From Paenibacillus tyrphae (GTDB taxonomy: Bacteria > Bacillota > Bacilli > Paenibacillales > NBRC-103111): a stretch of 61,566 nucleotides of DNA. Positions 49,684-58,044 of this stretch are shown here, one piece after another (position 1 is the first letter of the stretch; every line of letters starts with the position of its first letter). The translations under genes and the position numbers were made by a program. Under the pieces are notes generated by a model that saw only the letters and a list, made by a program, of their open reading frames with translations, was not told where the DNA came from and made no database searches. The stretch lies in contig NZ_JNVM01000032.1 in assembly GCF_000722545.1 (NCBI RefSeq), forward strand, positions 1 to 61,566, read 5' to 3'.

Positions 49684-50451
49684 TCACGATAAGCCAAAAA
49701 GCCGGTTAGCATTCGCCGTGGTGATCTCACACAATTCTTCCAAGGATATCCGTTTAATCTCGGCAGCCGTCTCGGCGACCAGGCGCACATACGAGGTTTC
49801 GTTGCGCTTGCCCCGATACGGGTGAGGAGCCAGATAAGGCGCATCGGTTTCGATCAATAAACGGTCGAGCGGCACCTTCTCGAGCACTTCCTTCGGCTGC
49901 TTCGCATTCTTGAACGTGACGGGACCGCCGAACGAAATATAGAAGTTCATGTCGAGGCACATTTTTGCCGTCTCCCAGCTGCCCGAGTAGCAATGCATGA
50001 CCCCTCCGACCTCCGCCGCCTTCTCTTCGCGAAGCGTCTGTACGACGTCATGATGCGCATCGCGGTTATGGATGACGATCGGCAGGCCGATCTTCCTCGC
50101 AAGCTGAATTTGCTGCCGAAATACGCGGTCCTGCACGTCTTTGGGAGACGTATCCCAATAATAATCCAGGCCGATTTCCCCAATGGCGACAACTTTCTCG
50201 TGGCCGCACAGCGACTCGATCCATTCGAGATCCTCCGGCGTCATGTCCTTCGCATCGGTCGGATGCCAGCCTACGGTCGAATAAATAAAATCGTACTGTT
50301 CCGCCAAAGCGATGGAGCTCGGGATCGTCTCGCGGTTAAAACCGACATTAATGATTCGACTGATTCCGCTTGCGCGTGCGCGCTCGATGACCTCCTGTCG
50401 ATCTTCATCGAACTGCGGCGCATTCAAGTGGGCGTGTGTATCGGTTATCAT
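49684..50451 (-). CDS. tatD: TatD-family metal-dependent DNase
   Basis: A 255-residue TIM-barrel hydrolase. Metal ligands are visible: THAHLN (HxH near 5-7), GEIGLDYYWD, and the later VIHNRDAH and TDAPYLAPHPYRG motifs. Family members are 3'-exonucleases acting in DNA quality control. SD AAGGAG is 6 bases from the ATG. It is the B. subtilis yabD position, but metS, its usual upstream neighbour, is absent. Confidence 0.95.
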   Translation of the reverse strand: MITDTHAHLNAPQFDEDRQEVIERARASGISRIINVGFNRETIPSSIALAEQYDFIYSTVGWHPTDAKDMTPEDLEWIESLCGHEKVVAIGEIGLDYYWDTSPKDVQDRVFRQQIQLARKIGLPIVIHNRDAHHDVVQTLREEKAAEVGGVMHCYSGSWETAKMCLDMNFYISFGGPVTFKNAKQPKEVLEKVPLDRLLIETDAPYLAPHPYRGKRNETSYVRLVAETAAEIKRISLEELCEITTANANRLFGLS

Positions 50452-50500
50452 CTTTTTCTCCTTAATATTATGTTCTGGTTGTAAGAGCAGGTCATGACGG

Positions 50501-51784
50501 TTAGAGATCGAACAGTTTTCGAAGATTTTTATCTAATTTATCCGCATGGTTCAAAAGCAGCTCTCGTGGGTAATACAAATGGTATTTTCCCATATGAATG
50601 CCGCTGATGGAGCGGACAATTTCCGATTTCCGCGATATTTCCGTCAGGGCATCCCGCGAGTCAAGCAGTAGAATAGGCAGCTTCTCATCCTGTTCACCGG
50701 GCCTGTACACATCATACGATAGATCGGAAGGAAAATCGATGTCCAGGTAGTAGTCCGGATCGATGCCGAAGCTGCGCATTTGATCCCGCAGCCGCTCGAT
50801 CTGCCGGGCGTCGATTTTCTCGAGCGTCACATACTTGAACAACCGCCGCTGCAGGAACCGGATACAGAGATCGGATAGCACCGGGTCCTCTTCGAAGGAC
50901 CATTGCATCAGCGCCGTCTGCATGAACGCCTCGTCCATTAAAAAATGGTCGTGTACCGTCATTTTTTGCCGGAACAGGTTCGGTAGCGGATGTAATAAGA
51001 AGCGGAAGGCAAAGCCTTCCTCATGAAGGTGCTTCGCTCTTTGAAAAATGTTGTGAAGCAATACTTCGGCGCTGCGGGTCACCGGATGAAAGTAAACCTG
51101 CCAATACATTTGGTACCGGGACATCAAGTAATCCTCCACCGCATGCATGCCGCTTTCCTTCACAACGATATGACCCTGATACGGGCGCATGACGCGCAGG
51201 ATGCGTTCCAAATCGAATGTGCCGTAATTTACGCCGGTAAAATAGGCATCCCGCAGCAGGTAATCCATCCGATCGGCATCGAGCTGGCTCGATACGAGGC
51301 TGACGACGATTTCCTGATTGTACGTTTTAGCGATCACACCGGCCACCTGCTGTGGAAACGTAGGCGATACGCGGCGCAGTACCTGGTTCACTTCCGTGTC
51401 TCCGAGAACGATGCGGCAGGACCATTCCTCGTGGTGCGTCCCGAACGTTTTCTCGATCGAATGAGAGAACGGGCCGTGCCCGACATCATGCAGCAGCGAG
51501 GCGCAGAGGCACAGCAGCCGCTCCTCCCGCGGCCAGTCCTCGTACTTGTTGCGCTCAAACTGCGAGATGATTTTGCGGGTCACTTCGTAAACACCGAGCG
51601 AATGGGAAAACCGGCTGTGCTCCGCGCCGTGGAACGTCAGAAAGCAGGTGCCAAGCTGGCGAACTCGTCTGAGGCGTTGAAATTCCTTGGTGTTGATCAG
51701 GTCCCAAATCGTTTGGTCTTGGACGTAGATGTATTTGTGCACGGGATCCTTGAATACTTTCTCTTCTTGAAGGGGAGTGGTCAT
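50501..51784 (-). CDS. HD-domain phosphohydrolase (YwfO/dGTPase-like)
   Basis: A 427-residue protein with an HD metal site: RFSHSLGVYEVT near 58-69, LLHDVGHGPFSHS with the HD pair near 99-100, and a later Asp in SSQLDADRMDYLLRDA. This arrangement is shared with dNTP triphosphohydrolases and B. subtilis YwfO; the substrate cannot be told. The start at 51784 is 6 bases after AGGAGG. Three Spo0A-type boxes lie in its 80-base upstream region. Confidence 0.88.
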   Translation of the reverse strand: MTTPLQEEKVFKDPVHKYIYVQDQTIWDLINTKEFQRLRRVRQLGTCFLTFHGAEHSRFSHSLGVYEVTRKIISQFERNKYEDWPREERLLCLCASLLHDVGHGPFSHSIEKTFGTHHEEWSCRIVLGDTEVNQVLRRVSPTFPQQVAGVIAKTYNQEIVVSLVSSQLDADRMDYLLRDAYFTGVNYGTFDLERILRVMRPYQGHIVVKESGMHAVEDYLMSRYQMYWQVYFHPVTRSAEVLLHNIFQRAKHLHEEGFAFRFLLHPLPNLFRQKMTVHDHFLMDEAFMQTALMQWSFEEDPVLSDLCIRFLQRRLFKYVTLEKIDARQIERLRDQMRSFGIDPDYYLDIDFPSDLSYDVYRPGEQDEKLPILLLDSRDALTEISRKSEIVRSISGIHMGKYHLYYPRELLLNHADKLDKNLRKLFDL

Positions 51785-51814
51785 GAACATCCTCCTATCG
51801 GCTCCGGCTATTTT

Positions 51815-51865
51815 TTCGACAATACTCTCGTAAAAAGAAGTTAAAATTTGTCGAAATATGTCGAA
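51815..51865 (-). promoter_or_regulatory. Three Spo0A boxes upstream of the HD gene
   Basis: Perfect TGTCGAA heptamers occur at 51849-51855 and 51859-51865 (plus), ten bases apart in tandem, and inverted at 51815-51821. A TATTGT -10-like element (minus strand, about 51823-51818) overlaps the third. Perfect heptamers clustered this way are unlikely by chance and suggest direct Spo0A-P control of the HD gene, with abrB the other possible target. Confidence 0.7.
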
Positions 51866-52053
51866 TTCGAGCTTCCATTATTGTGTTTTCTTTTTTTATC
51901 TATACTTCAATGATCTGGTGACAAACCCTTTCTTAGTGCGGTGTGTCTTATAAAAATCAACGATTTTCTCGTTTTTGAACGTTTGTTTTTACTGAATTTT
52001 GCATAACCCCCCTTGTATACCATAAAATAACAAGGAAAACTCATATTTTTTGG
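51866..52053. other. AT-rich intergenic region upstream of abrB
   Basis: Contrasts sharply with surrounding GC content. Runs of T and A are typical of regions bound by AbrB itself, consistent with autoregulation. A short minus-strand frame here (51907-52128) has no SD and no recognisable product. Confidence 0.5.
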
Positions 52054-52082
52054 TTGACTATTTTGGGAATGGTTGGTATCAT
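52054..52082 (+). promoter_or_regulatory. abrB promoter (sigma-A)
   Basis: TTGACT (52054-52059), 17 bp, TATCAT (52077-52082), with the transcription start expected near 52089 and the start codon at 52168. Confidence 0.8.
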
Positions 52083-52095
52083 ATGTGTAAAGAAA

Positions 52096-52112
52096 TGTCG
52101 AAACATGACGAT
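52096..52112 (+). promoter_or_regulatory. Spo0A operator in the abrB leader
   Basis: TGTCGAA (52096-52102) and TGACGAT (52106-52112) lie in tandem just after the transcription start. The B. subtilis abrB leader carries the same pair (TGTCGAA...TGACGAA) through which Spo0A-P represses abrB. Confidence 0.85.
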
Positions 52113-52167
52113 TAATCTTTTGGAACACTATACTTCATTCTGTACTTCTTAGAGAGGGGAATTTTTT

Positions 52168-52422
52168 ATGATGAAATCCACCGGTATTGTTAGAAAAGTA
52201 GATGAATTGGGTCGGGTCGTTATTCCGATCGAATTGCGCCGTACTTTAGGCATTGGCGAAAAAGACGCTTTGGAAATTTACGTTGACGGCGAGCGCATCA
52301 TGTTGAAGAAATATGAGCCAGCCTGTATCTTCTGTGGCAATGCTGAGAACGTTTCTTACTTCAAAGGAAAAATTGTTTGCCATGAATGCTTATCTGAAAT
52401 GCCAATACCTGTGACAAAATAA
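52168..52422 (+). CDS. abrB: Transition-state regulator AbrB
   Basis: Represses stationary-phase genes during growth. The 84-residue protein has the swapped-hairpin DNA-binding domain (MKSTGIVRKVDELGRVVIPIELRRTLG) and a C-terminal multimerisation part with CIFCG and CHECL, a CxxC pair arrangement that may bind zinc. Two adjacent ATGs follow GAGGGGA; the first is used here. It is the only regulator in the window reading on the plus strand. Confidence 0.97.
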   Translation: MMKSTGIVRKVDELGRVVIPIELRRTLGIGEKDALEIYVDGERIMLKKYEPACIFCGNAENVSYFKGKIVCHECLSEMPIPVTK

Positions 52423-52490
52423 AAAAAATAGGTTATAATAGAGATAGCACAATTAATTTTGGTAATTCTAACCTTTTTCATATCTCCTCT

Positions 52491-52532
52491 ATATCCCTGA
52501 TTCGTGGTTGTCCGAATCGGGGATTTTTTTTA
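52491..52532 (+). terminator. abrB terminator
   Basis: TCCCTGATTCG pairs with CGAATCGGGGA, followed on the plus strand by TTTTTTTT. Confidence 0.9.
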
Positions 52533-52539
52533 TGCGGTG

Positions 52540-53080
52540 GTTTTCCATCGGGCTTCCATCCCCCTAAATCCCCCTTCCTAAGGGGGACCCAGGGGCCGCG
52601 CCCCTGGACCCCGCAGGCGCTTCGACTCAGCTTGGGTGCAGGGAGCGCGTCCGTCTTCATGCGAACCCTCCGGGCTCGGCATGAAGACACGCTTCACGGC
52701 GGCGCTCTTACGAAGCGGTGCATGCGCATACGGCGGCGATTGGTGTTGGAACGCCCCGCTATGGCCCGCATCGAGGCAAGCCTCGACAGCTTTTGTTCAA
52801 GCAAAGCCGAGACGCACTCGACCGCTCGTGCGCCGGAGAGGCTCGCTGCAAGCAGCATCGCGCAAAGGCGCTGGTTACTTGAAAGACAAGCGAGGCCGCA
52901 ATTACCGAAATTTCAACCAGCGACCATCAGCTGACACGAATGCAAAACCTTTAAACGTTCACCGTTCGTTATAACGTGCACGGACGCTGAACTGCTTCAG
53001 GATGCCTACGTTCCCTGCTCATGCGAATCGCGCGTACCTATAAGTCTTATTACCCGATTTCACCTTAGGCCTAACCATCT
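52540..53080. other. GC-rich gene-free region with many hairpins between abrB and rsmI
   Basis: No plausible gene. Palindromes include CCCCCTTCCTAAGGGGG (52570-52586), CAGGGGCCGCGCCCCTGG (52590-52607), GTCTTCATGC/GCATGAAGAC (52653-52662 with 52679-52688), TCGAGGCAAGCCTCGA (52771-52786), and CGCTGGTT..GAAA with TTTCAACCAGCG (52869-52884 with 52911-52922). Composition differs from both neighbours. It may be a dispersed repeat cluster or a structured noncoding RNA read from the promoter at 53091. Confidence 0.55.
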
Positions 53081-53090
53081 TGTCTCTTCT

Positions 53091-53118
53091 ATTATATAAG
53101 AGGTGCGGCGGTTGTAAA
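53091..53118 (-). promoter_or_regulatory. Promoter firing into the gene-free region
   Basis: The minus strand has TTTACA (53118-53113), 16 bp, TATAAT (53096-53091). It sits immediately after the rsmI stop and points away from any gene, toward the abrB 3' end. Confidence 0.5.
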
Positions 53119-53128
53119 CTATTTCCTA

Positions 53129-54022
53129 CTAGCTTCCTTGGTGAAACAGGTTATACAACTCGCGCTTCGGGACACCGCGGTCTTGGGCGGCGCGGCGCAA
53201 AGCCTCTTTATGGTCGAGGCCGTCGGCCTCGTAACGGGCAACATGCTCCGCAGGGGATAAAGCGGCCCACCACAGGGCCTCGCCGGATGCCTCGGCTTCC
53301 TCTGGGCTGACGCCGTGGAGGATGAGCACATACTCGCCTTGAGGCGGGTGCTCGTTCAGATGGTCCAAGCAGTCGCGGATCGTGCCGCGAACGGCTTCCT
53401 CGTATTTTTTGGTCAGCTCGCGGACCAAGCAGATTTCGCGGTTCTCGCCGATGGTTTCGACCATAGCCGTTAGGGTTTTCACCAAGCGGTGCGGGGACTC
53501 GTAGCAGATTACCGTGCCCGGCTCCCGCTTCAAAGCGGCCAGCTCCCGCTCCAGGGGCTTTTTGTCGCGCGGCAGGAAGCCGACGAAGGTGAACCGCTCG
53601 GTCGGCAGCCCCGACATGATCAGCCCGGACAGCGCGGCGTTGGCCCCAGGAATGGGGATGACGGGGATATCCGCTTCGATGGCGAGGCGGACCAGATCCG
53701 CGCCGGGATCGCAGATTGCAGGCAAGCCGGCGTCGCTGACGAGCGCGATGGAATCGCCTTCCTGCATGAGCCGGATCAGCTCGGGGCCGCTGGCTTGCTT
53801 GTTGTGCTCATGGTAACTGACGAGCCGGGTCGAAATGTCGAAATGCGTGAGCAGCTTGCGCGTTTGCCGGGTATCCTCGGCGGCAATCCACTGCACTTCG
53901 CCAAGCACCCGAACGGCACGGTAGGTCATGTCCTCTAGATTGCCAATCGGAGTGCCTACTAGATAAAGGCTGCCTTGACGGCGGCTATCGTTGGCATAGC
54001 TTTTTTGAACGTTCACAGACAT
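53129..54022 (-). CDS. rsmI: 16S rRNA 2'-O-ribose C1402 methyltransferase
   Basis: SAM-dependent methylation of C1402 in the decoding centre. The 297-residue tetrapyrrole-methylase-fold protein opens with LYLVGTPIGNLEDMTYRAVRVL and has SDAGLPAICDPG and ICYESPHRL. The start is ATG 54022, but GTG 54016 has better SD spacing (AAGGAA, 9 bases). Confidence 0.95.
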   Translation of the reverse strand: MSVNVQKSYANDSRRQGSLYLVGTPIGNLEDMTYRAVRVLGEVQWIAAEDTRQTRKLLTHFDISTRLVSYHEHNKQASGPELIRLMQEGDSIALVSDAGLPAICDPGADLVRLAIEADIPVIPIPGANAALSGLIMSGLPTERFTFVGFLPRDKKPLERELAALKREPGTVICYESPHRLVKTLTAMVETIGENREICLVRELTKKYEEAVRGTIRDCLDHLNEHPPQGEYVLILHGVSPEEAEASGEALWWAALSPAEHVARYEADGLDHKEALRRAAQDRGVPKRELYNLFHQGS

Positions 54023-54031
54023 CGATTCCTT

Positions 54032-54808
54032 CTATAATGAAATATTGGACGGATCGGCGAGCGCCGTGCGGCGGCCGTAATAGACTTCCATCAGCTCATC
54101 CGTATATTCCGTCTCATTCTTGTACACAATCAGCGGCGGCAGCATCCGAACCTCCGGCTTTCCGTCGCGAAGCGCTTCGATAAGCACCATATTCGCTTCG
54201 GCATCGGCCCGGGGATGAACAAACCGGATACGTTTCGGCTCCAGCCGGTACTGACGCATCGTACAGCAAATATCGACTAGACGGCTCGGCCGGTGCACCA
54301 TGGCGACTTTGCCGCCGCTGCGAACCAGCCGGCTGCTCACCCTTACCACATCGTCCAGCGTGCAGAACAGCTCGTGACGGGCCGCAGCCACGTGCTCATT
54401 CACGTTCTGATCCCCATTCGGAACGGGCAAATACGGAGGATTGACCGTCACCAAATCGAAGGCGCCGTTACCCAGCTCGGCAGGCGATTGACGCAAATCT
54501 CCATGTCGAATATCGATCCGCTCCTCCAACCCGTTCAGCTGCACGTTCCGCTGGGCCATATCCGCCAATCTGGCTTGAATTTCTACGCCTGTAATGTGCG
54601 CTTTCGTCCGGGTGGTCAGCAGCAGCGGAATAACGCCGTTGCCGGAGCACAGATCGACGATGCGCCCTCTCGGCGGCACCGAGCAAAAGCGTGCAATCAG
54701 CACCGCATCCATCGAAAAGCTGAATACTTCGTCGCTCTGAATAATTTTTAAATCGTGCGTAAGCAAATCGTCGATTCGCTCCCGCTCGTAGATCGGGACT
54801 CGTTCCAA
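54032..54808 (-). CDS. yabB: tRNA1(Val) adenine-N6 methyltransferase-like protein (YabB)
   Basis: The 258-residue Rossmann-fold methyltransferase has the SAM motif VDLCSGNGVIPLL (about 50-62) and the N6-adenine motif TVNPPYLPVP near 123-132. B. subtilis YabB and E. coli TrmN6 share this architecture, making m6A37 in tRNA-Val the best guess. Start TTG at 54808 follows AGAGGA. Confidence 0.9.
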   Translation of the reverse strand: MERVPIYERERIDDLLTHDLKIIQSDEVFSFSMDAVLIARFCSVPPRGRIVDLCSGNGVIPLLLTTRTKAHITGVEIQARLADMAQRNVQLNGLEERIDIRHGDLRQSPAELGNGAFDLVTVNPPYLPVPNGDQNVNEHVAAARHELFCTLDDVVRVSSRLVRSGGKVAMVHRPSRLVDICCTMRQYRLEPKRIRFVHPRADAEANMVLIEALRDGKPEVRMLPPLIVYKNETEYTDELMEVYYGRRTALADPSNISL

Positions 54809-54909
54809 GCGTATTCCTCTTTCTGCCGATTATTATGTACCATAAAGTCAAACTTTCTTTACTCTTCAAAAAAAACCGTAGAAGAGTCATTCTCCTCTAC
54901 GGTGCATCG

Positions 54910-55266
54910 TTATTTATTCAAAAATGACATGCAGAACAAGCAGTCGCCTTCCGTACGCAAATGTCCGTAATAGACATTGCAAATGTGAAAGCCTTCGTGA
55001 TAGATGCGTGCCAAATTGTCGTAGCCCTCACCGGTCGGTTCTTTCATCGAAATAGGGACGCTCGCGCCGGCTGCTTGAAGTATAGGCAGCATCGGTTCGG
55101 CATCTTTCTTCAGCAGCTTGCGCAGCTGCTGATTCTCGATACCCAGCCGCTTGTTCTCCTCCAGCAGCTCGATAATCTGCTGCTTGATTTCGCCAAGCTC
55201 GGCATAGAGCGTGCCCATCTGTTCTTCCATTTGATCGATTTGTACGAATATATCCCTTTTATCCAC
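54910..55266 (-). CDS. yabA: DNA replication initiation control protein YabA
   Basis: Restrains DnaA by bridging it to DnaN. The 118 residues have an N-terminal coiled coil (about 5-60, with LEENKRLGIENQQLRKLL) and a C-terminal zinc domain with FHICNVYYGH and DCLFC. Start GTG 55266 has SD GAGGTGA. Confidence 0.95.
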   Translation of the reverse strand: MDKRDIFVQIDQMEEQMGTLYAELGEIKQQIIELLEENKRLGIENQQLRKLLKKDAEPMLPILQAAGASVPISMKEPTGEGYDNLARIYHEGFHICNVYYGHLRTEGDCLFCMSFLNK

Positions 55267-55309
55267 GCTTTTCTCTCACCTCAAGCTGCAGAAGCAGCGA
55301 CTGGCTTTT

Positions 55310-56113
55310 TTACTGCTGCTCCACTACATCATCCAAAGGAAGATCCATCACTTTTTTCATATCGAAAATTTGCACCTTCGCCGTACGCTCCCCGACATTC
55401 AGCGACACCACGCGTCCGTTGCCGAACGACGTAATGACTTCGCTGCCTACGCGGGGAAGATCGTCCTTGGCGCTTTCGTAATTATCATGCTCATATTTGA
55501 GGCAGCACATTAATCGTCCGCACAAGCCCGAAATTTTCGTCGGATTGAGCGACAGGTTCTGGTCCTTCGCCATCTTGATCGAAACCGGCTCGAAATCCCC
55601 CAGAAAGGAAGAGCAGCAGAGGATACGTCCACAAGGCCCGATGCCCCCAAGCATCTTGGCTTCATCCCGTACGCCGATTTGGCGAAGCTCGATCCGCGTC
55701 CGGAAAATGCTGGCCAGATCCTTGACCAATTCCCGGAAATCGACCCGGCCCTCGGCCGTAAAATAAAAGATGATTTTGTTCCGGTCAAATGTATACTCAA
55801 CGTCTACCAGCTTCATGCGCAGCTGGTGATCCTTAATCTTATCCTGACAAATAGCAAACGCATTTTTGGCCGCTTGCTTGTTATCCTCAACAAGCTGTGC
55901 ATCCTGCTGGTCCGCAATGCGGATGACCTTCTTCAGCGGAAGCACAACATCCGATTCGCCTACCGTCCTTCGGCCAATAACTACTCGGCCGTACTCGACT
56001 CCGCGCGCCGTTTCGACAATGACGGTACTGTCTTGGTCAATCGGCAGATCGCTCGGATCGAAGTAATATACTTTGCCCGCCTTCTTGAAGCGGACACCTA
56101 CCACGGAGAACAA
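55310..56113 (-). CDS. ricT: RicT / YaaT, Y-complex subunit
   Basis: Part of the RicAFT complex that influences RNase Y and the Spo0A phosphorelay. The 267-residue PSP1 protein opens VVGVRFKKAGKVYYFDP and contains cysteines of the Fe-S cluster region in GPCGRILCCSSFLG and CGRLMCCLKYE. The start is TTG at 56113, seven bases after AAGGGGG, matching B. subtilis MYNVVGVRF; the longer upstream frame belongs to holB. Confidence 0.95.
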   Translation of the reverse strand: MFSVVGVRFKKAGKVYYFDPSDLPIDQDSTVIVETARGVEYGRVVIGRRTVGESDVVLPLKKVIRIADQQDAQLVEDNKQAAKNAFAICQDKIKDHQLRMKLVDVEYTFDRNKIIFYFTAEGRVDFRELVKDLASIFRTRIELRQIGVRDEAKMLGGIGPCGRILCCSSFLGDFEPVSIKMAKDQNLSLNPTKISGLCGRLMCCLKYEHDNYESAKDDLPRVGSEVITSFGNGRVVSLNVGERTAKVQIFDMKKVMDLPLDDVVEQQ

Positions 56114-56115
56114 TC

Positions 56116-57105
56116 TTACACCCCCTTGAGCCGCATTAATATATGTTCCAGCGCGAGCTGGGGATTGGCATGGGATCGCAATCGTTTTTGCGTCTCCACC
56201 GCCTGCTCGAGGCAGGCGATCCAGTGCTCCATCGAATAAGACAACGCTTGCTGCGACATCCAGTCCAGTTGATCCGTGTAGATCAATTCTTCGCGGCTGC
56301 CGAGCTTGAGCTGCACCATATCCTTGAGCCACAGAATCAGCATATCCATGAAGCGCGGCAATTGTTCGGAGAACTCGCCCTTTGCCAGCTTCTGCTGAGC
56401 GGTCAGCATTGCAGATGGCAACCGGGACAAACTCTCCCTAGCTAATTGTATCACCAAATTTCGGAGTTCTGCAAACCCATTTCCTTGAATCAATTCGCGC
56501 GCCGCCTCCGGTCCTGCGGCCAAATTCACCGCCGCTTGAACGAGCACGGGCGAATGTCCCTCCTGCAGAAGGAGCTCCTTCATGCTGCTTCGCCCCATTG
56601 GCAAAAAAGGAATCCATTGGGAGCGCGACCGGATGGTCGGCAGCAGGGCTTGTCCGTTATCCGTAATCAGAACCGCTACGACCTGCGAAGTCGGTTCCTC
56701 CAAAAATTTCAGCAGACTGTTCGCCGCCTGAACGGTCAGCTTATCGGCATCCTCCAATATATACATTTTAATGTTAGAGGCCGAGGCGCGATAAGCAAAC
56801 TGCTTTTGCAGCTCGCGAATTTGGTCGATTTTGATGGAGGCGCCGTCCGGTACGATCCAATGCAGATCAGGATGGTTTCCATGCTCTACCTTGCGGCAAT
56901 CCAGACATTCCCCGCAGGCATCGTCCGGCAGCACCTTGCAATAGATAGCTTGGGCGAACGCTCGGGCCATTGCTCTCCGCCCGGTCCCGGGCGCCCCCGT
57001 AAATATATACGCGTGCGAAACTTTGTCGGTCCGAAGGCTGTTTTGCAGCATTCGTTTGACTCGCTCCTGCCCTGTAATCGATTGAAAAGACATGACGGTC
57101 TGCAT
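56116..57105 (-). CDS. holB: DNA polymerase III delta' subunit
   Basis: Stator of the clamp loader. The 329-residue AAA+ fold has a zinc module (CGECLDCRKVEHGNHPD) and the SRC-like region. The Walker A is GAPGTGRR with Arg replacing the lysine, consistent with delta' not hydrolysing ATP. The start at 57105 is taken as the longest; ATG 57093 (MSFQSITGQ) is an alternative, and neither has ideal SD spacing. It lies three bases before ricT. Confidence 0.94.
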   Translation of the reverse strand: MQTVMSFQSITGQERVKRMLQNSLRTDKVSHAYIFTGAPGTGRRAMARAFAQAIYCKVLPDDACGECLDCRKVEHGNHPDLHWIVPDGASIKIDQIRELQKQFAYRASASNIKMYILEDADKLTVQAANSLLKFLEEPTSQVVAVLITDNGQALLPTIRSRSQWIPFLPMGRSSMKELLLQEGHSPVLVQAAVNLAAGPEAARELIQGNGFAELRNLVIQLARESLSRLPSAMLTAQQKLAKGEFSEQLPRFMDMLILWLKDMVQLKLGSREELIYTDQLDWMSQQALSYSMEHWIACLEQAVETQKRLRSHANPQLALEHILMRLKGV

Positions 57106-57129
57106 TTCCTTTCCAGATCGGCTGCTTCG

Positions 57130-57576
57130 CTAAAAAAATAAATTAATCAGCATTCCGCGAATTTCACCGATTTTTTGCAGCAGCTCGATGCGTCCCTGTT
57201 CGCTTTCCACCAGCTCGTCCGCCAGGCCGAGCAGCTCGGCATCGATTTCCTCAAGCAGCTTGTACCGTTTCGTCCGGCCTCTGCGGTCCCACCCCCGCGT
57301 ATCGCGAAGCTGAACTCCCCGCCGTGCCGTCTCCTCCAGAAACTGCTTCACGAGCAGCTTATACTGCCGAAGCTCACGTACGGTCATCGACTTGGCCAGC
57401 CGTTGGCCTTGCAGGTCAATTTGCTGCAGGATGCGCTGAAGCTGCTCCCGGGTTGCTCTTTCTTCCTGCTGCTGCATCGTATCGGAAAACGACATTTTTT
57501 GAAGCTGCTGGGATGACGTATTTTCGCTGCGGACGACCTCATTACCGAAAGGGCGCCAACCCGGGTTGATTTTCAC
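57130..57576 (-). CDS. yaaR: YaaR-family protein (DUF327)
   Basis: A 148-residue helical protein, probably cytoplasmic, of unknown function. The family segment RELRQYKLLVKQFLEETARRGVQL is present, with two coiled-coil-prone halves. Start GTG 57576 has SD GAGGT. It keeps the B. subtilis darA-yaaR-holB order. Confidence 0.9.
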   Translation of the reverse strand: MKINPGWRPFGNEVVRSENTSSQQLQKMSFSDTMQQQEERATREQLQRILQQIDLQGQRLAKSMTVRELRQYKLLVKQFLEETARRGVQLRDTRGWDRRGRTKRYKLLEEIDAELLGLADELVESEQGRIELLQKIGEIRGMLINLFF

Positions 57577-57593
57577 TCGGCTCGACCTCGTTT

Positions 57594-57923
57594 CTAGAAA
57601 TGTTCGAACCGCTCGACCGGAAGCACGAATACCGCCGCCCCGCCAACCTGAACTTCGACAGGGAAAGGAATATACGAATCCGTCGTTCCCCCCATCGGGG
57701 ATACCGGGGTAACCATTTGCTCTCTGATTTTGCAGTTCGCTTTAATGACTTGCAGCGCTTCGTTTACACGCTCATCTTCCGTACCGATCATAAATGTCGT
57801 GTTTCCGGCGCGTAGGAACCCTCCCGTGCTCGCCAGCTTGGTTGCGCGAAAGCCCTCTTTGATCAGTGCGTTCGACAAACGGTTGCTATCCTTATCCTGC
57901 ACAACGGCGATAACCAACTTCAT
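57594..57923 (-). CDS. darA: c-di-AMP receptor DarA (PstA/YaaQ)
   Basis: PII-like trimeric signalling protein that binds c-di-AMP. The 109-residue product has KLVIAVVQDKDSNRLSNALI and the T-loop region LASTGGFLRAGNTTFMIG, with conserved Arg and Gly positions. The start at 57923 has AAAGGAGG eight bases upstream. It shares this window with a c-di-AMP riboswitch on yabE, pointing to an active c-di-AMP network. Confidence 0.96.
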   Translation of the reverse strand: MKLVIAVVQDKDSNRLSNALIKEGFRATKLASTGGFLRAGNTTFMIGTEDERVNEALQVIKANCKIREQMVTPVSPMGGTTDSYIPFPVEVQVGGAAVFVLPVERFEHF

Positions 57924-58044
57924 GCATCCAGCCTCCTTTGCCAAAGGAATGTTTATCCGTCTTCCTACCTTAATAATTAGACAAGCAGTTGAAAAATTCC
58001 TTCATTTATATATAAACATGTGTAGAAGGAATATATCTATTATA

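Noticed and set aside
51907..52128. 73-residue minus-strand frame upstream of abrB
   Set aside because: It overlaps the abrB promoter and Spo0A operator, lacks an SD and is of unusual composition.
52632..52974. Overlapping plus-strand frames of 100 and 112 residues in the abrB-rsmI gap
   Set aside because: GC-rich, palindrome-bearing DNA gives open frames in several registers. No SD or promoter fits, and codon use is unlike neighbours.
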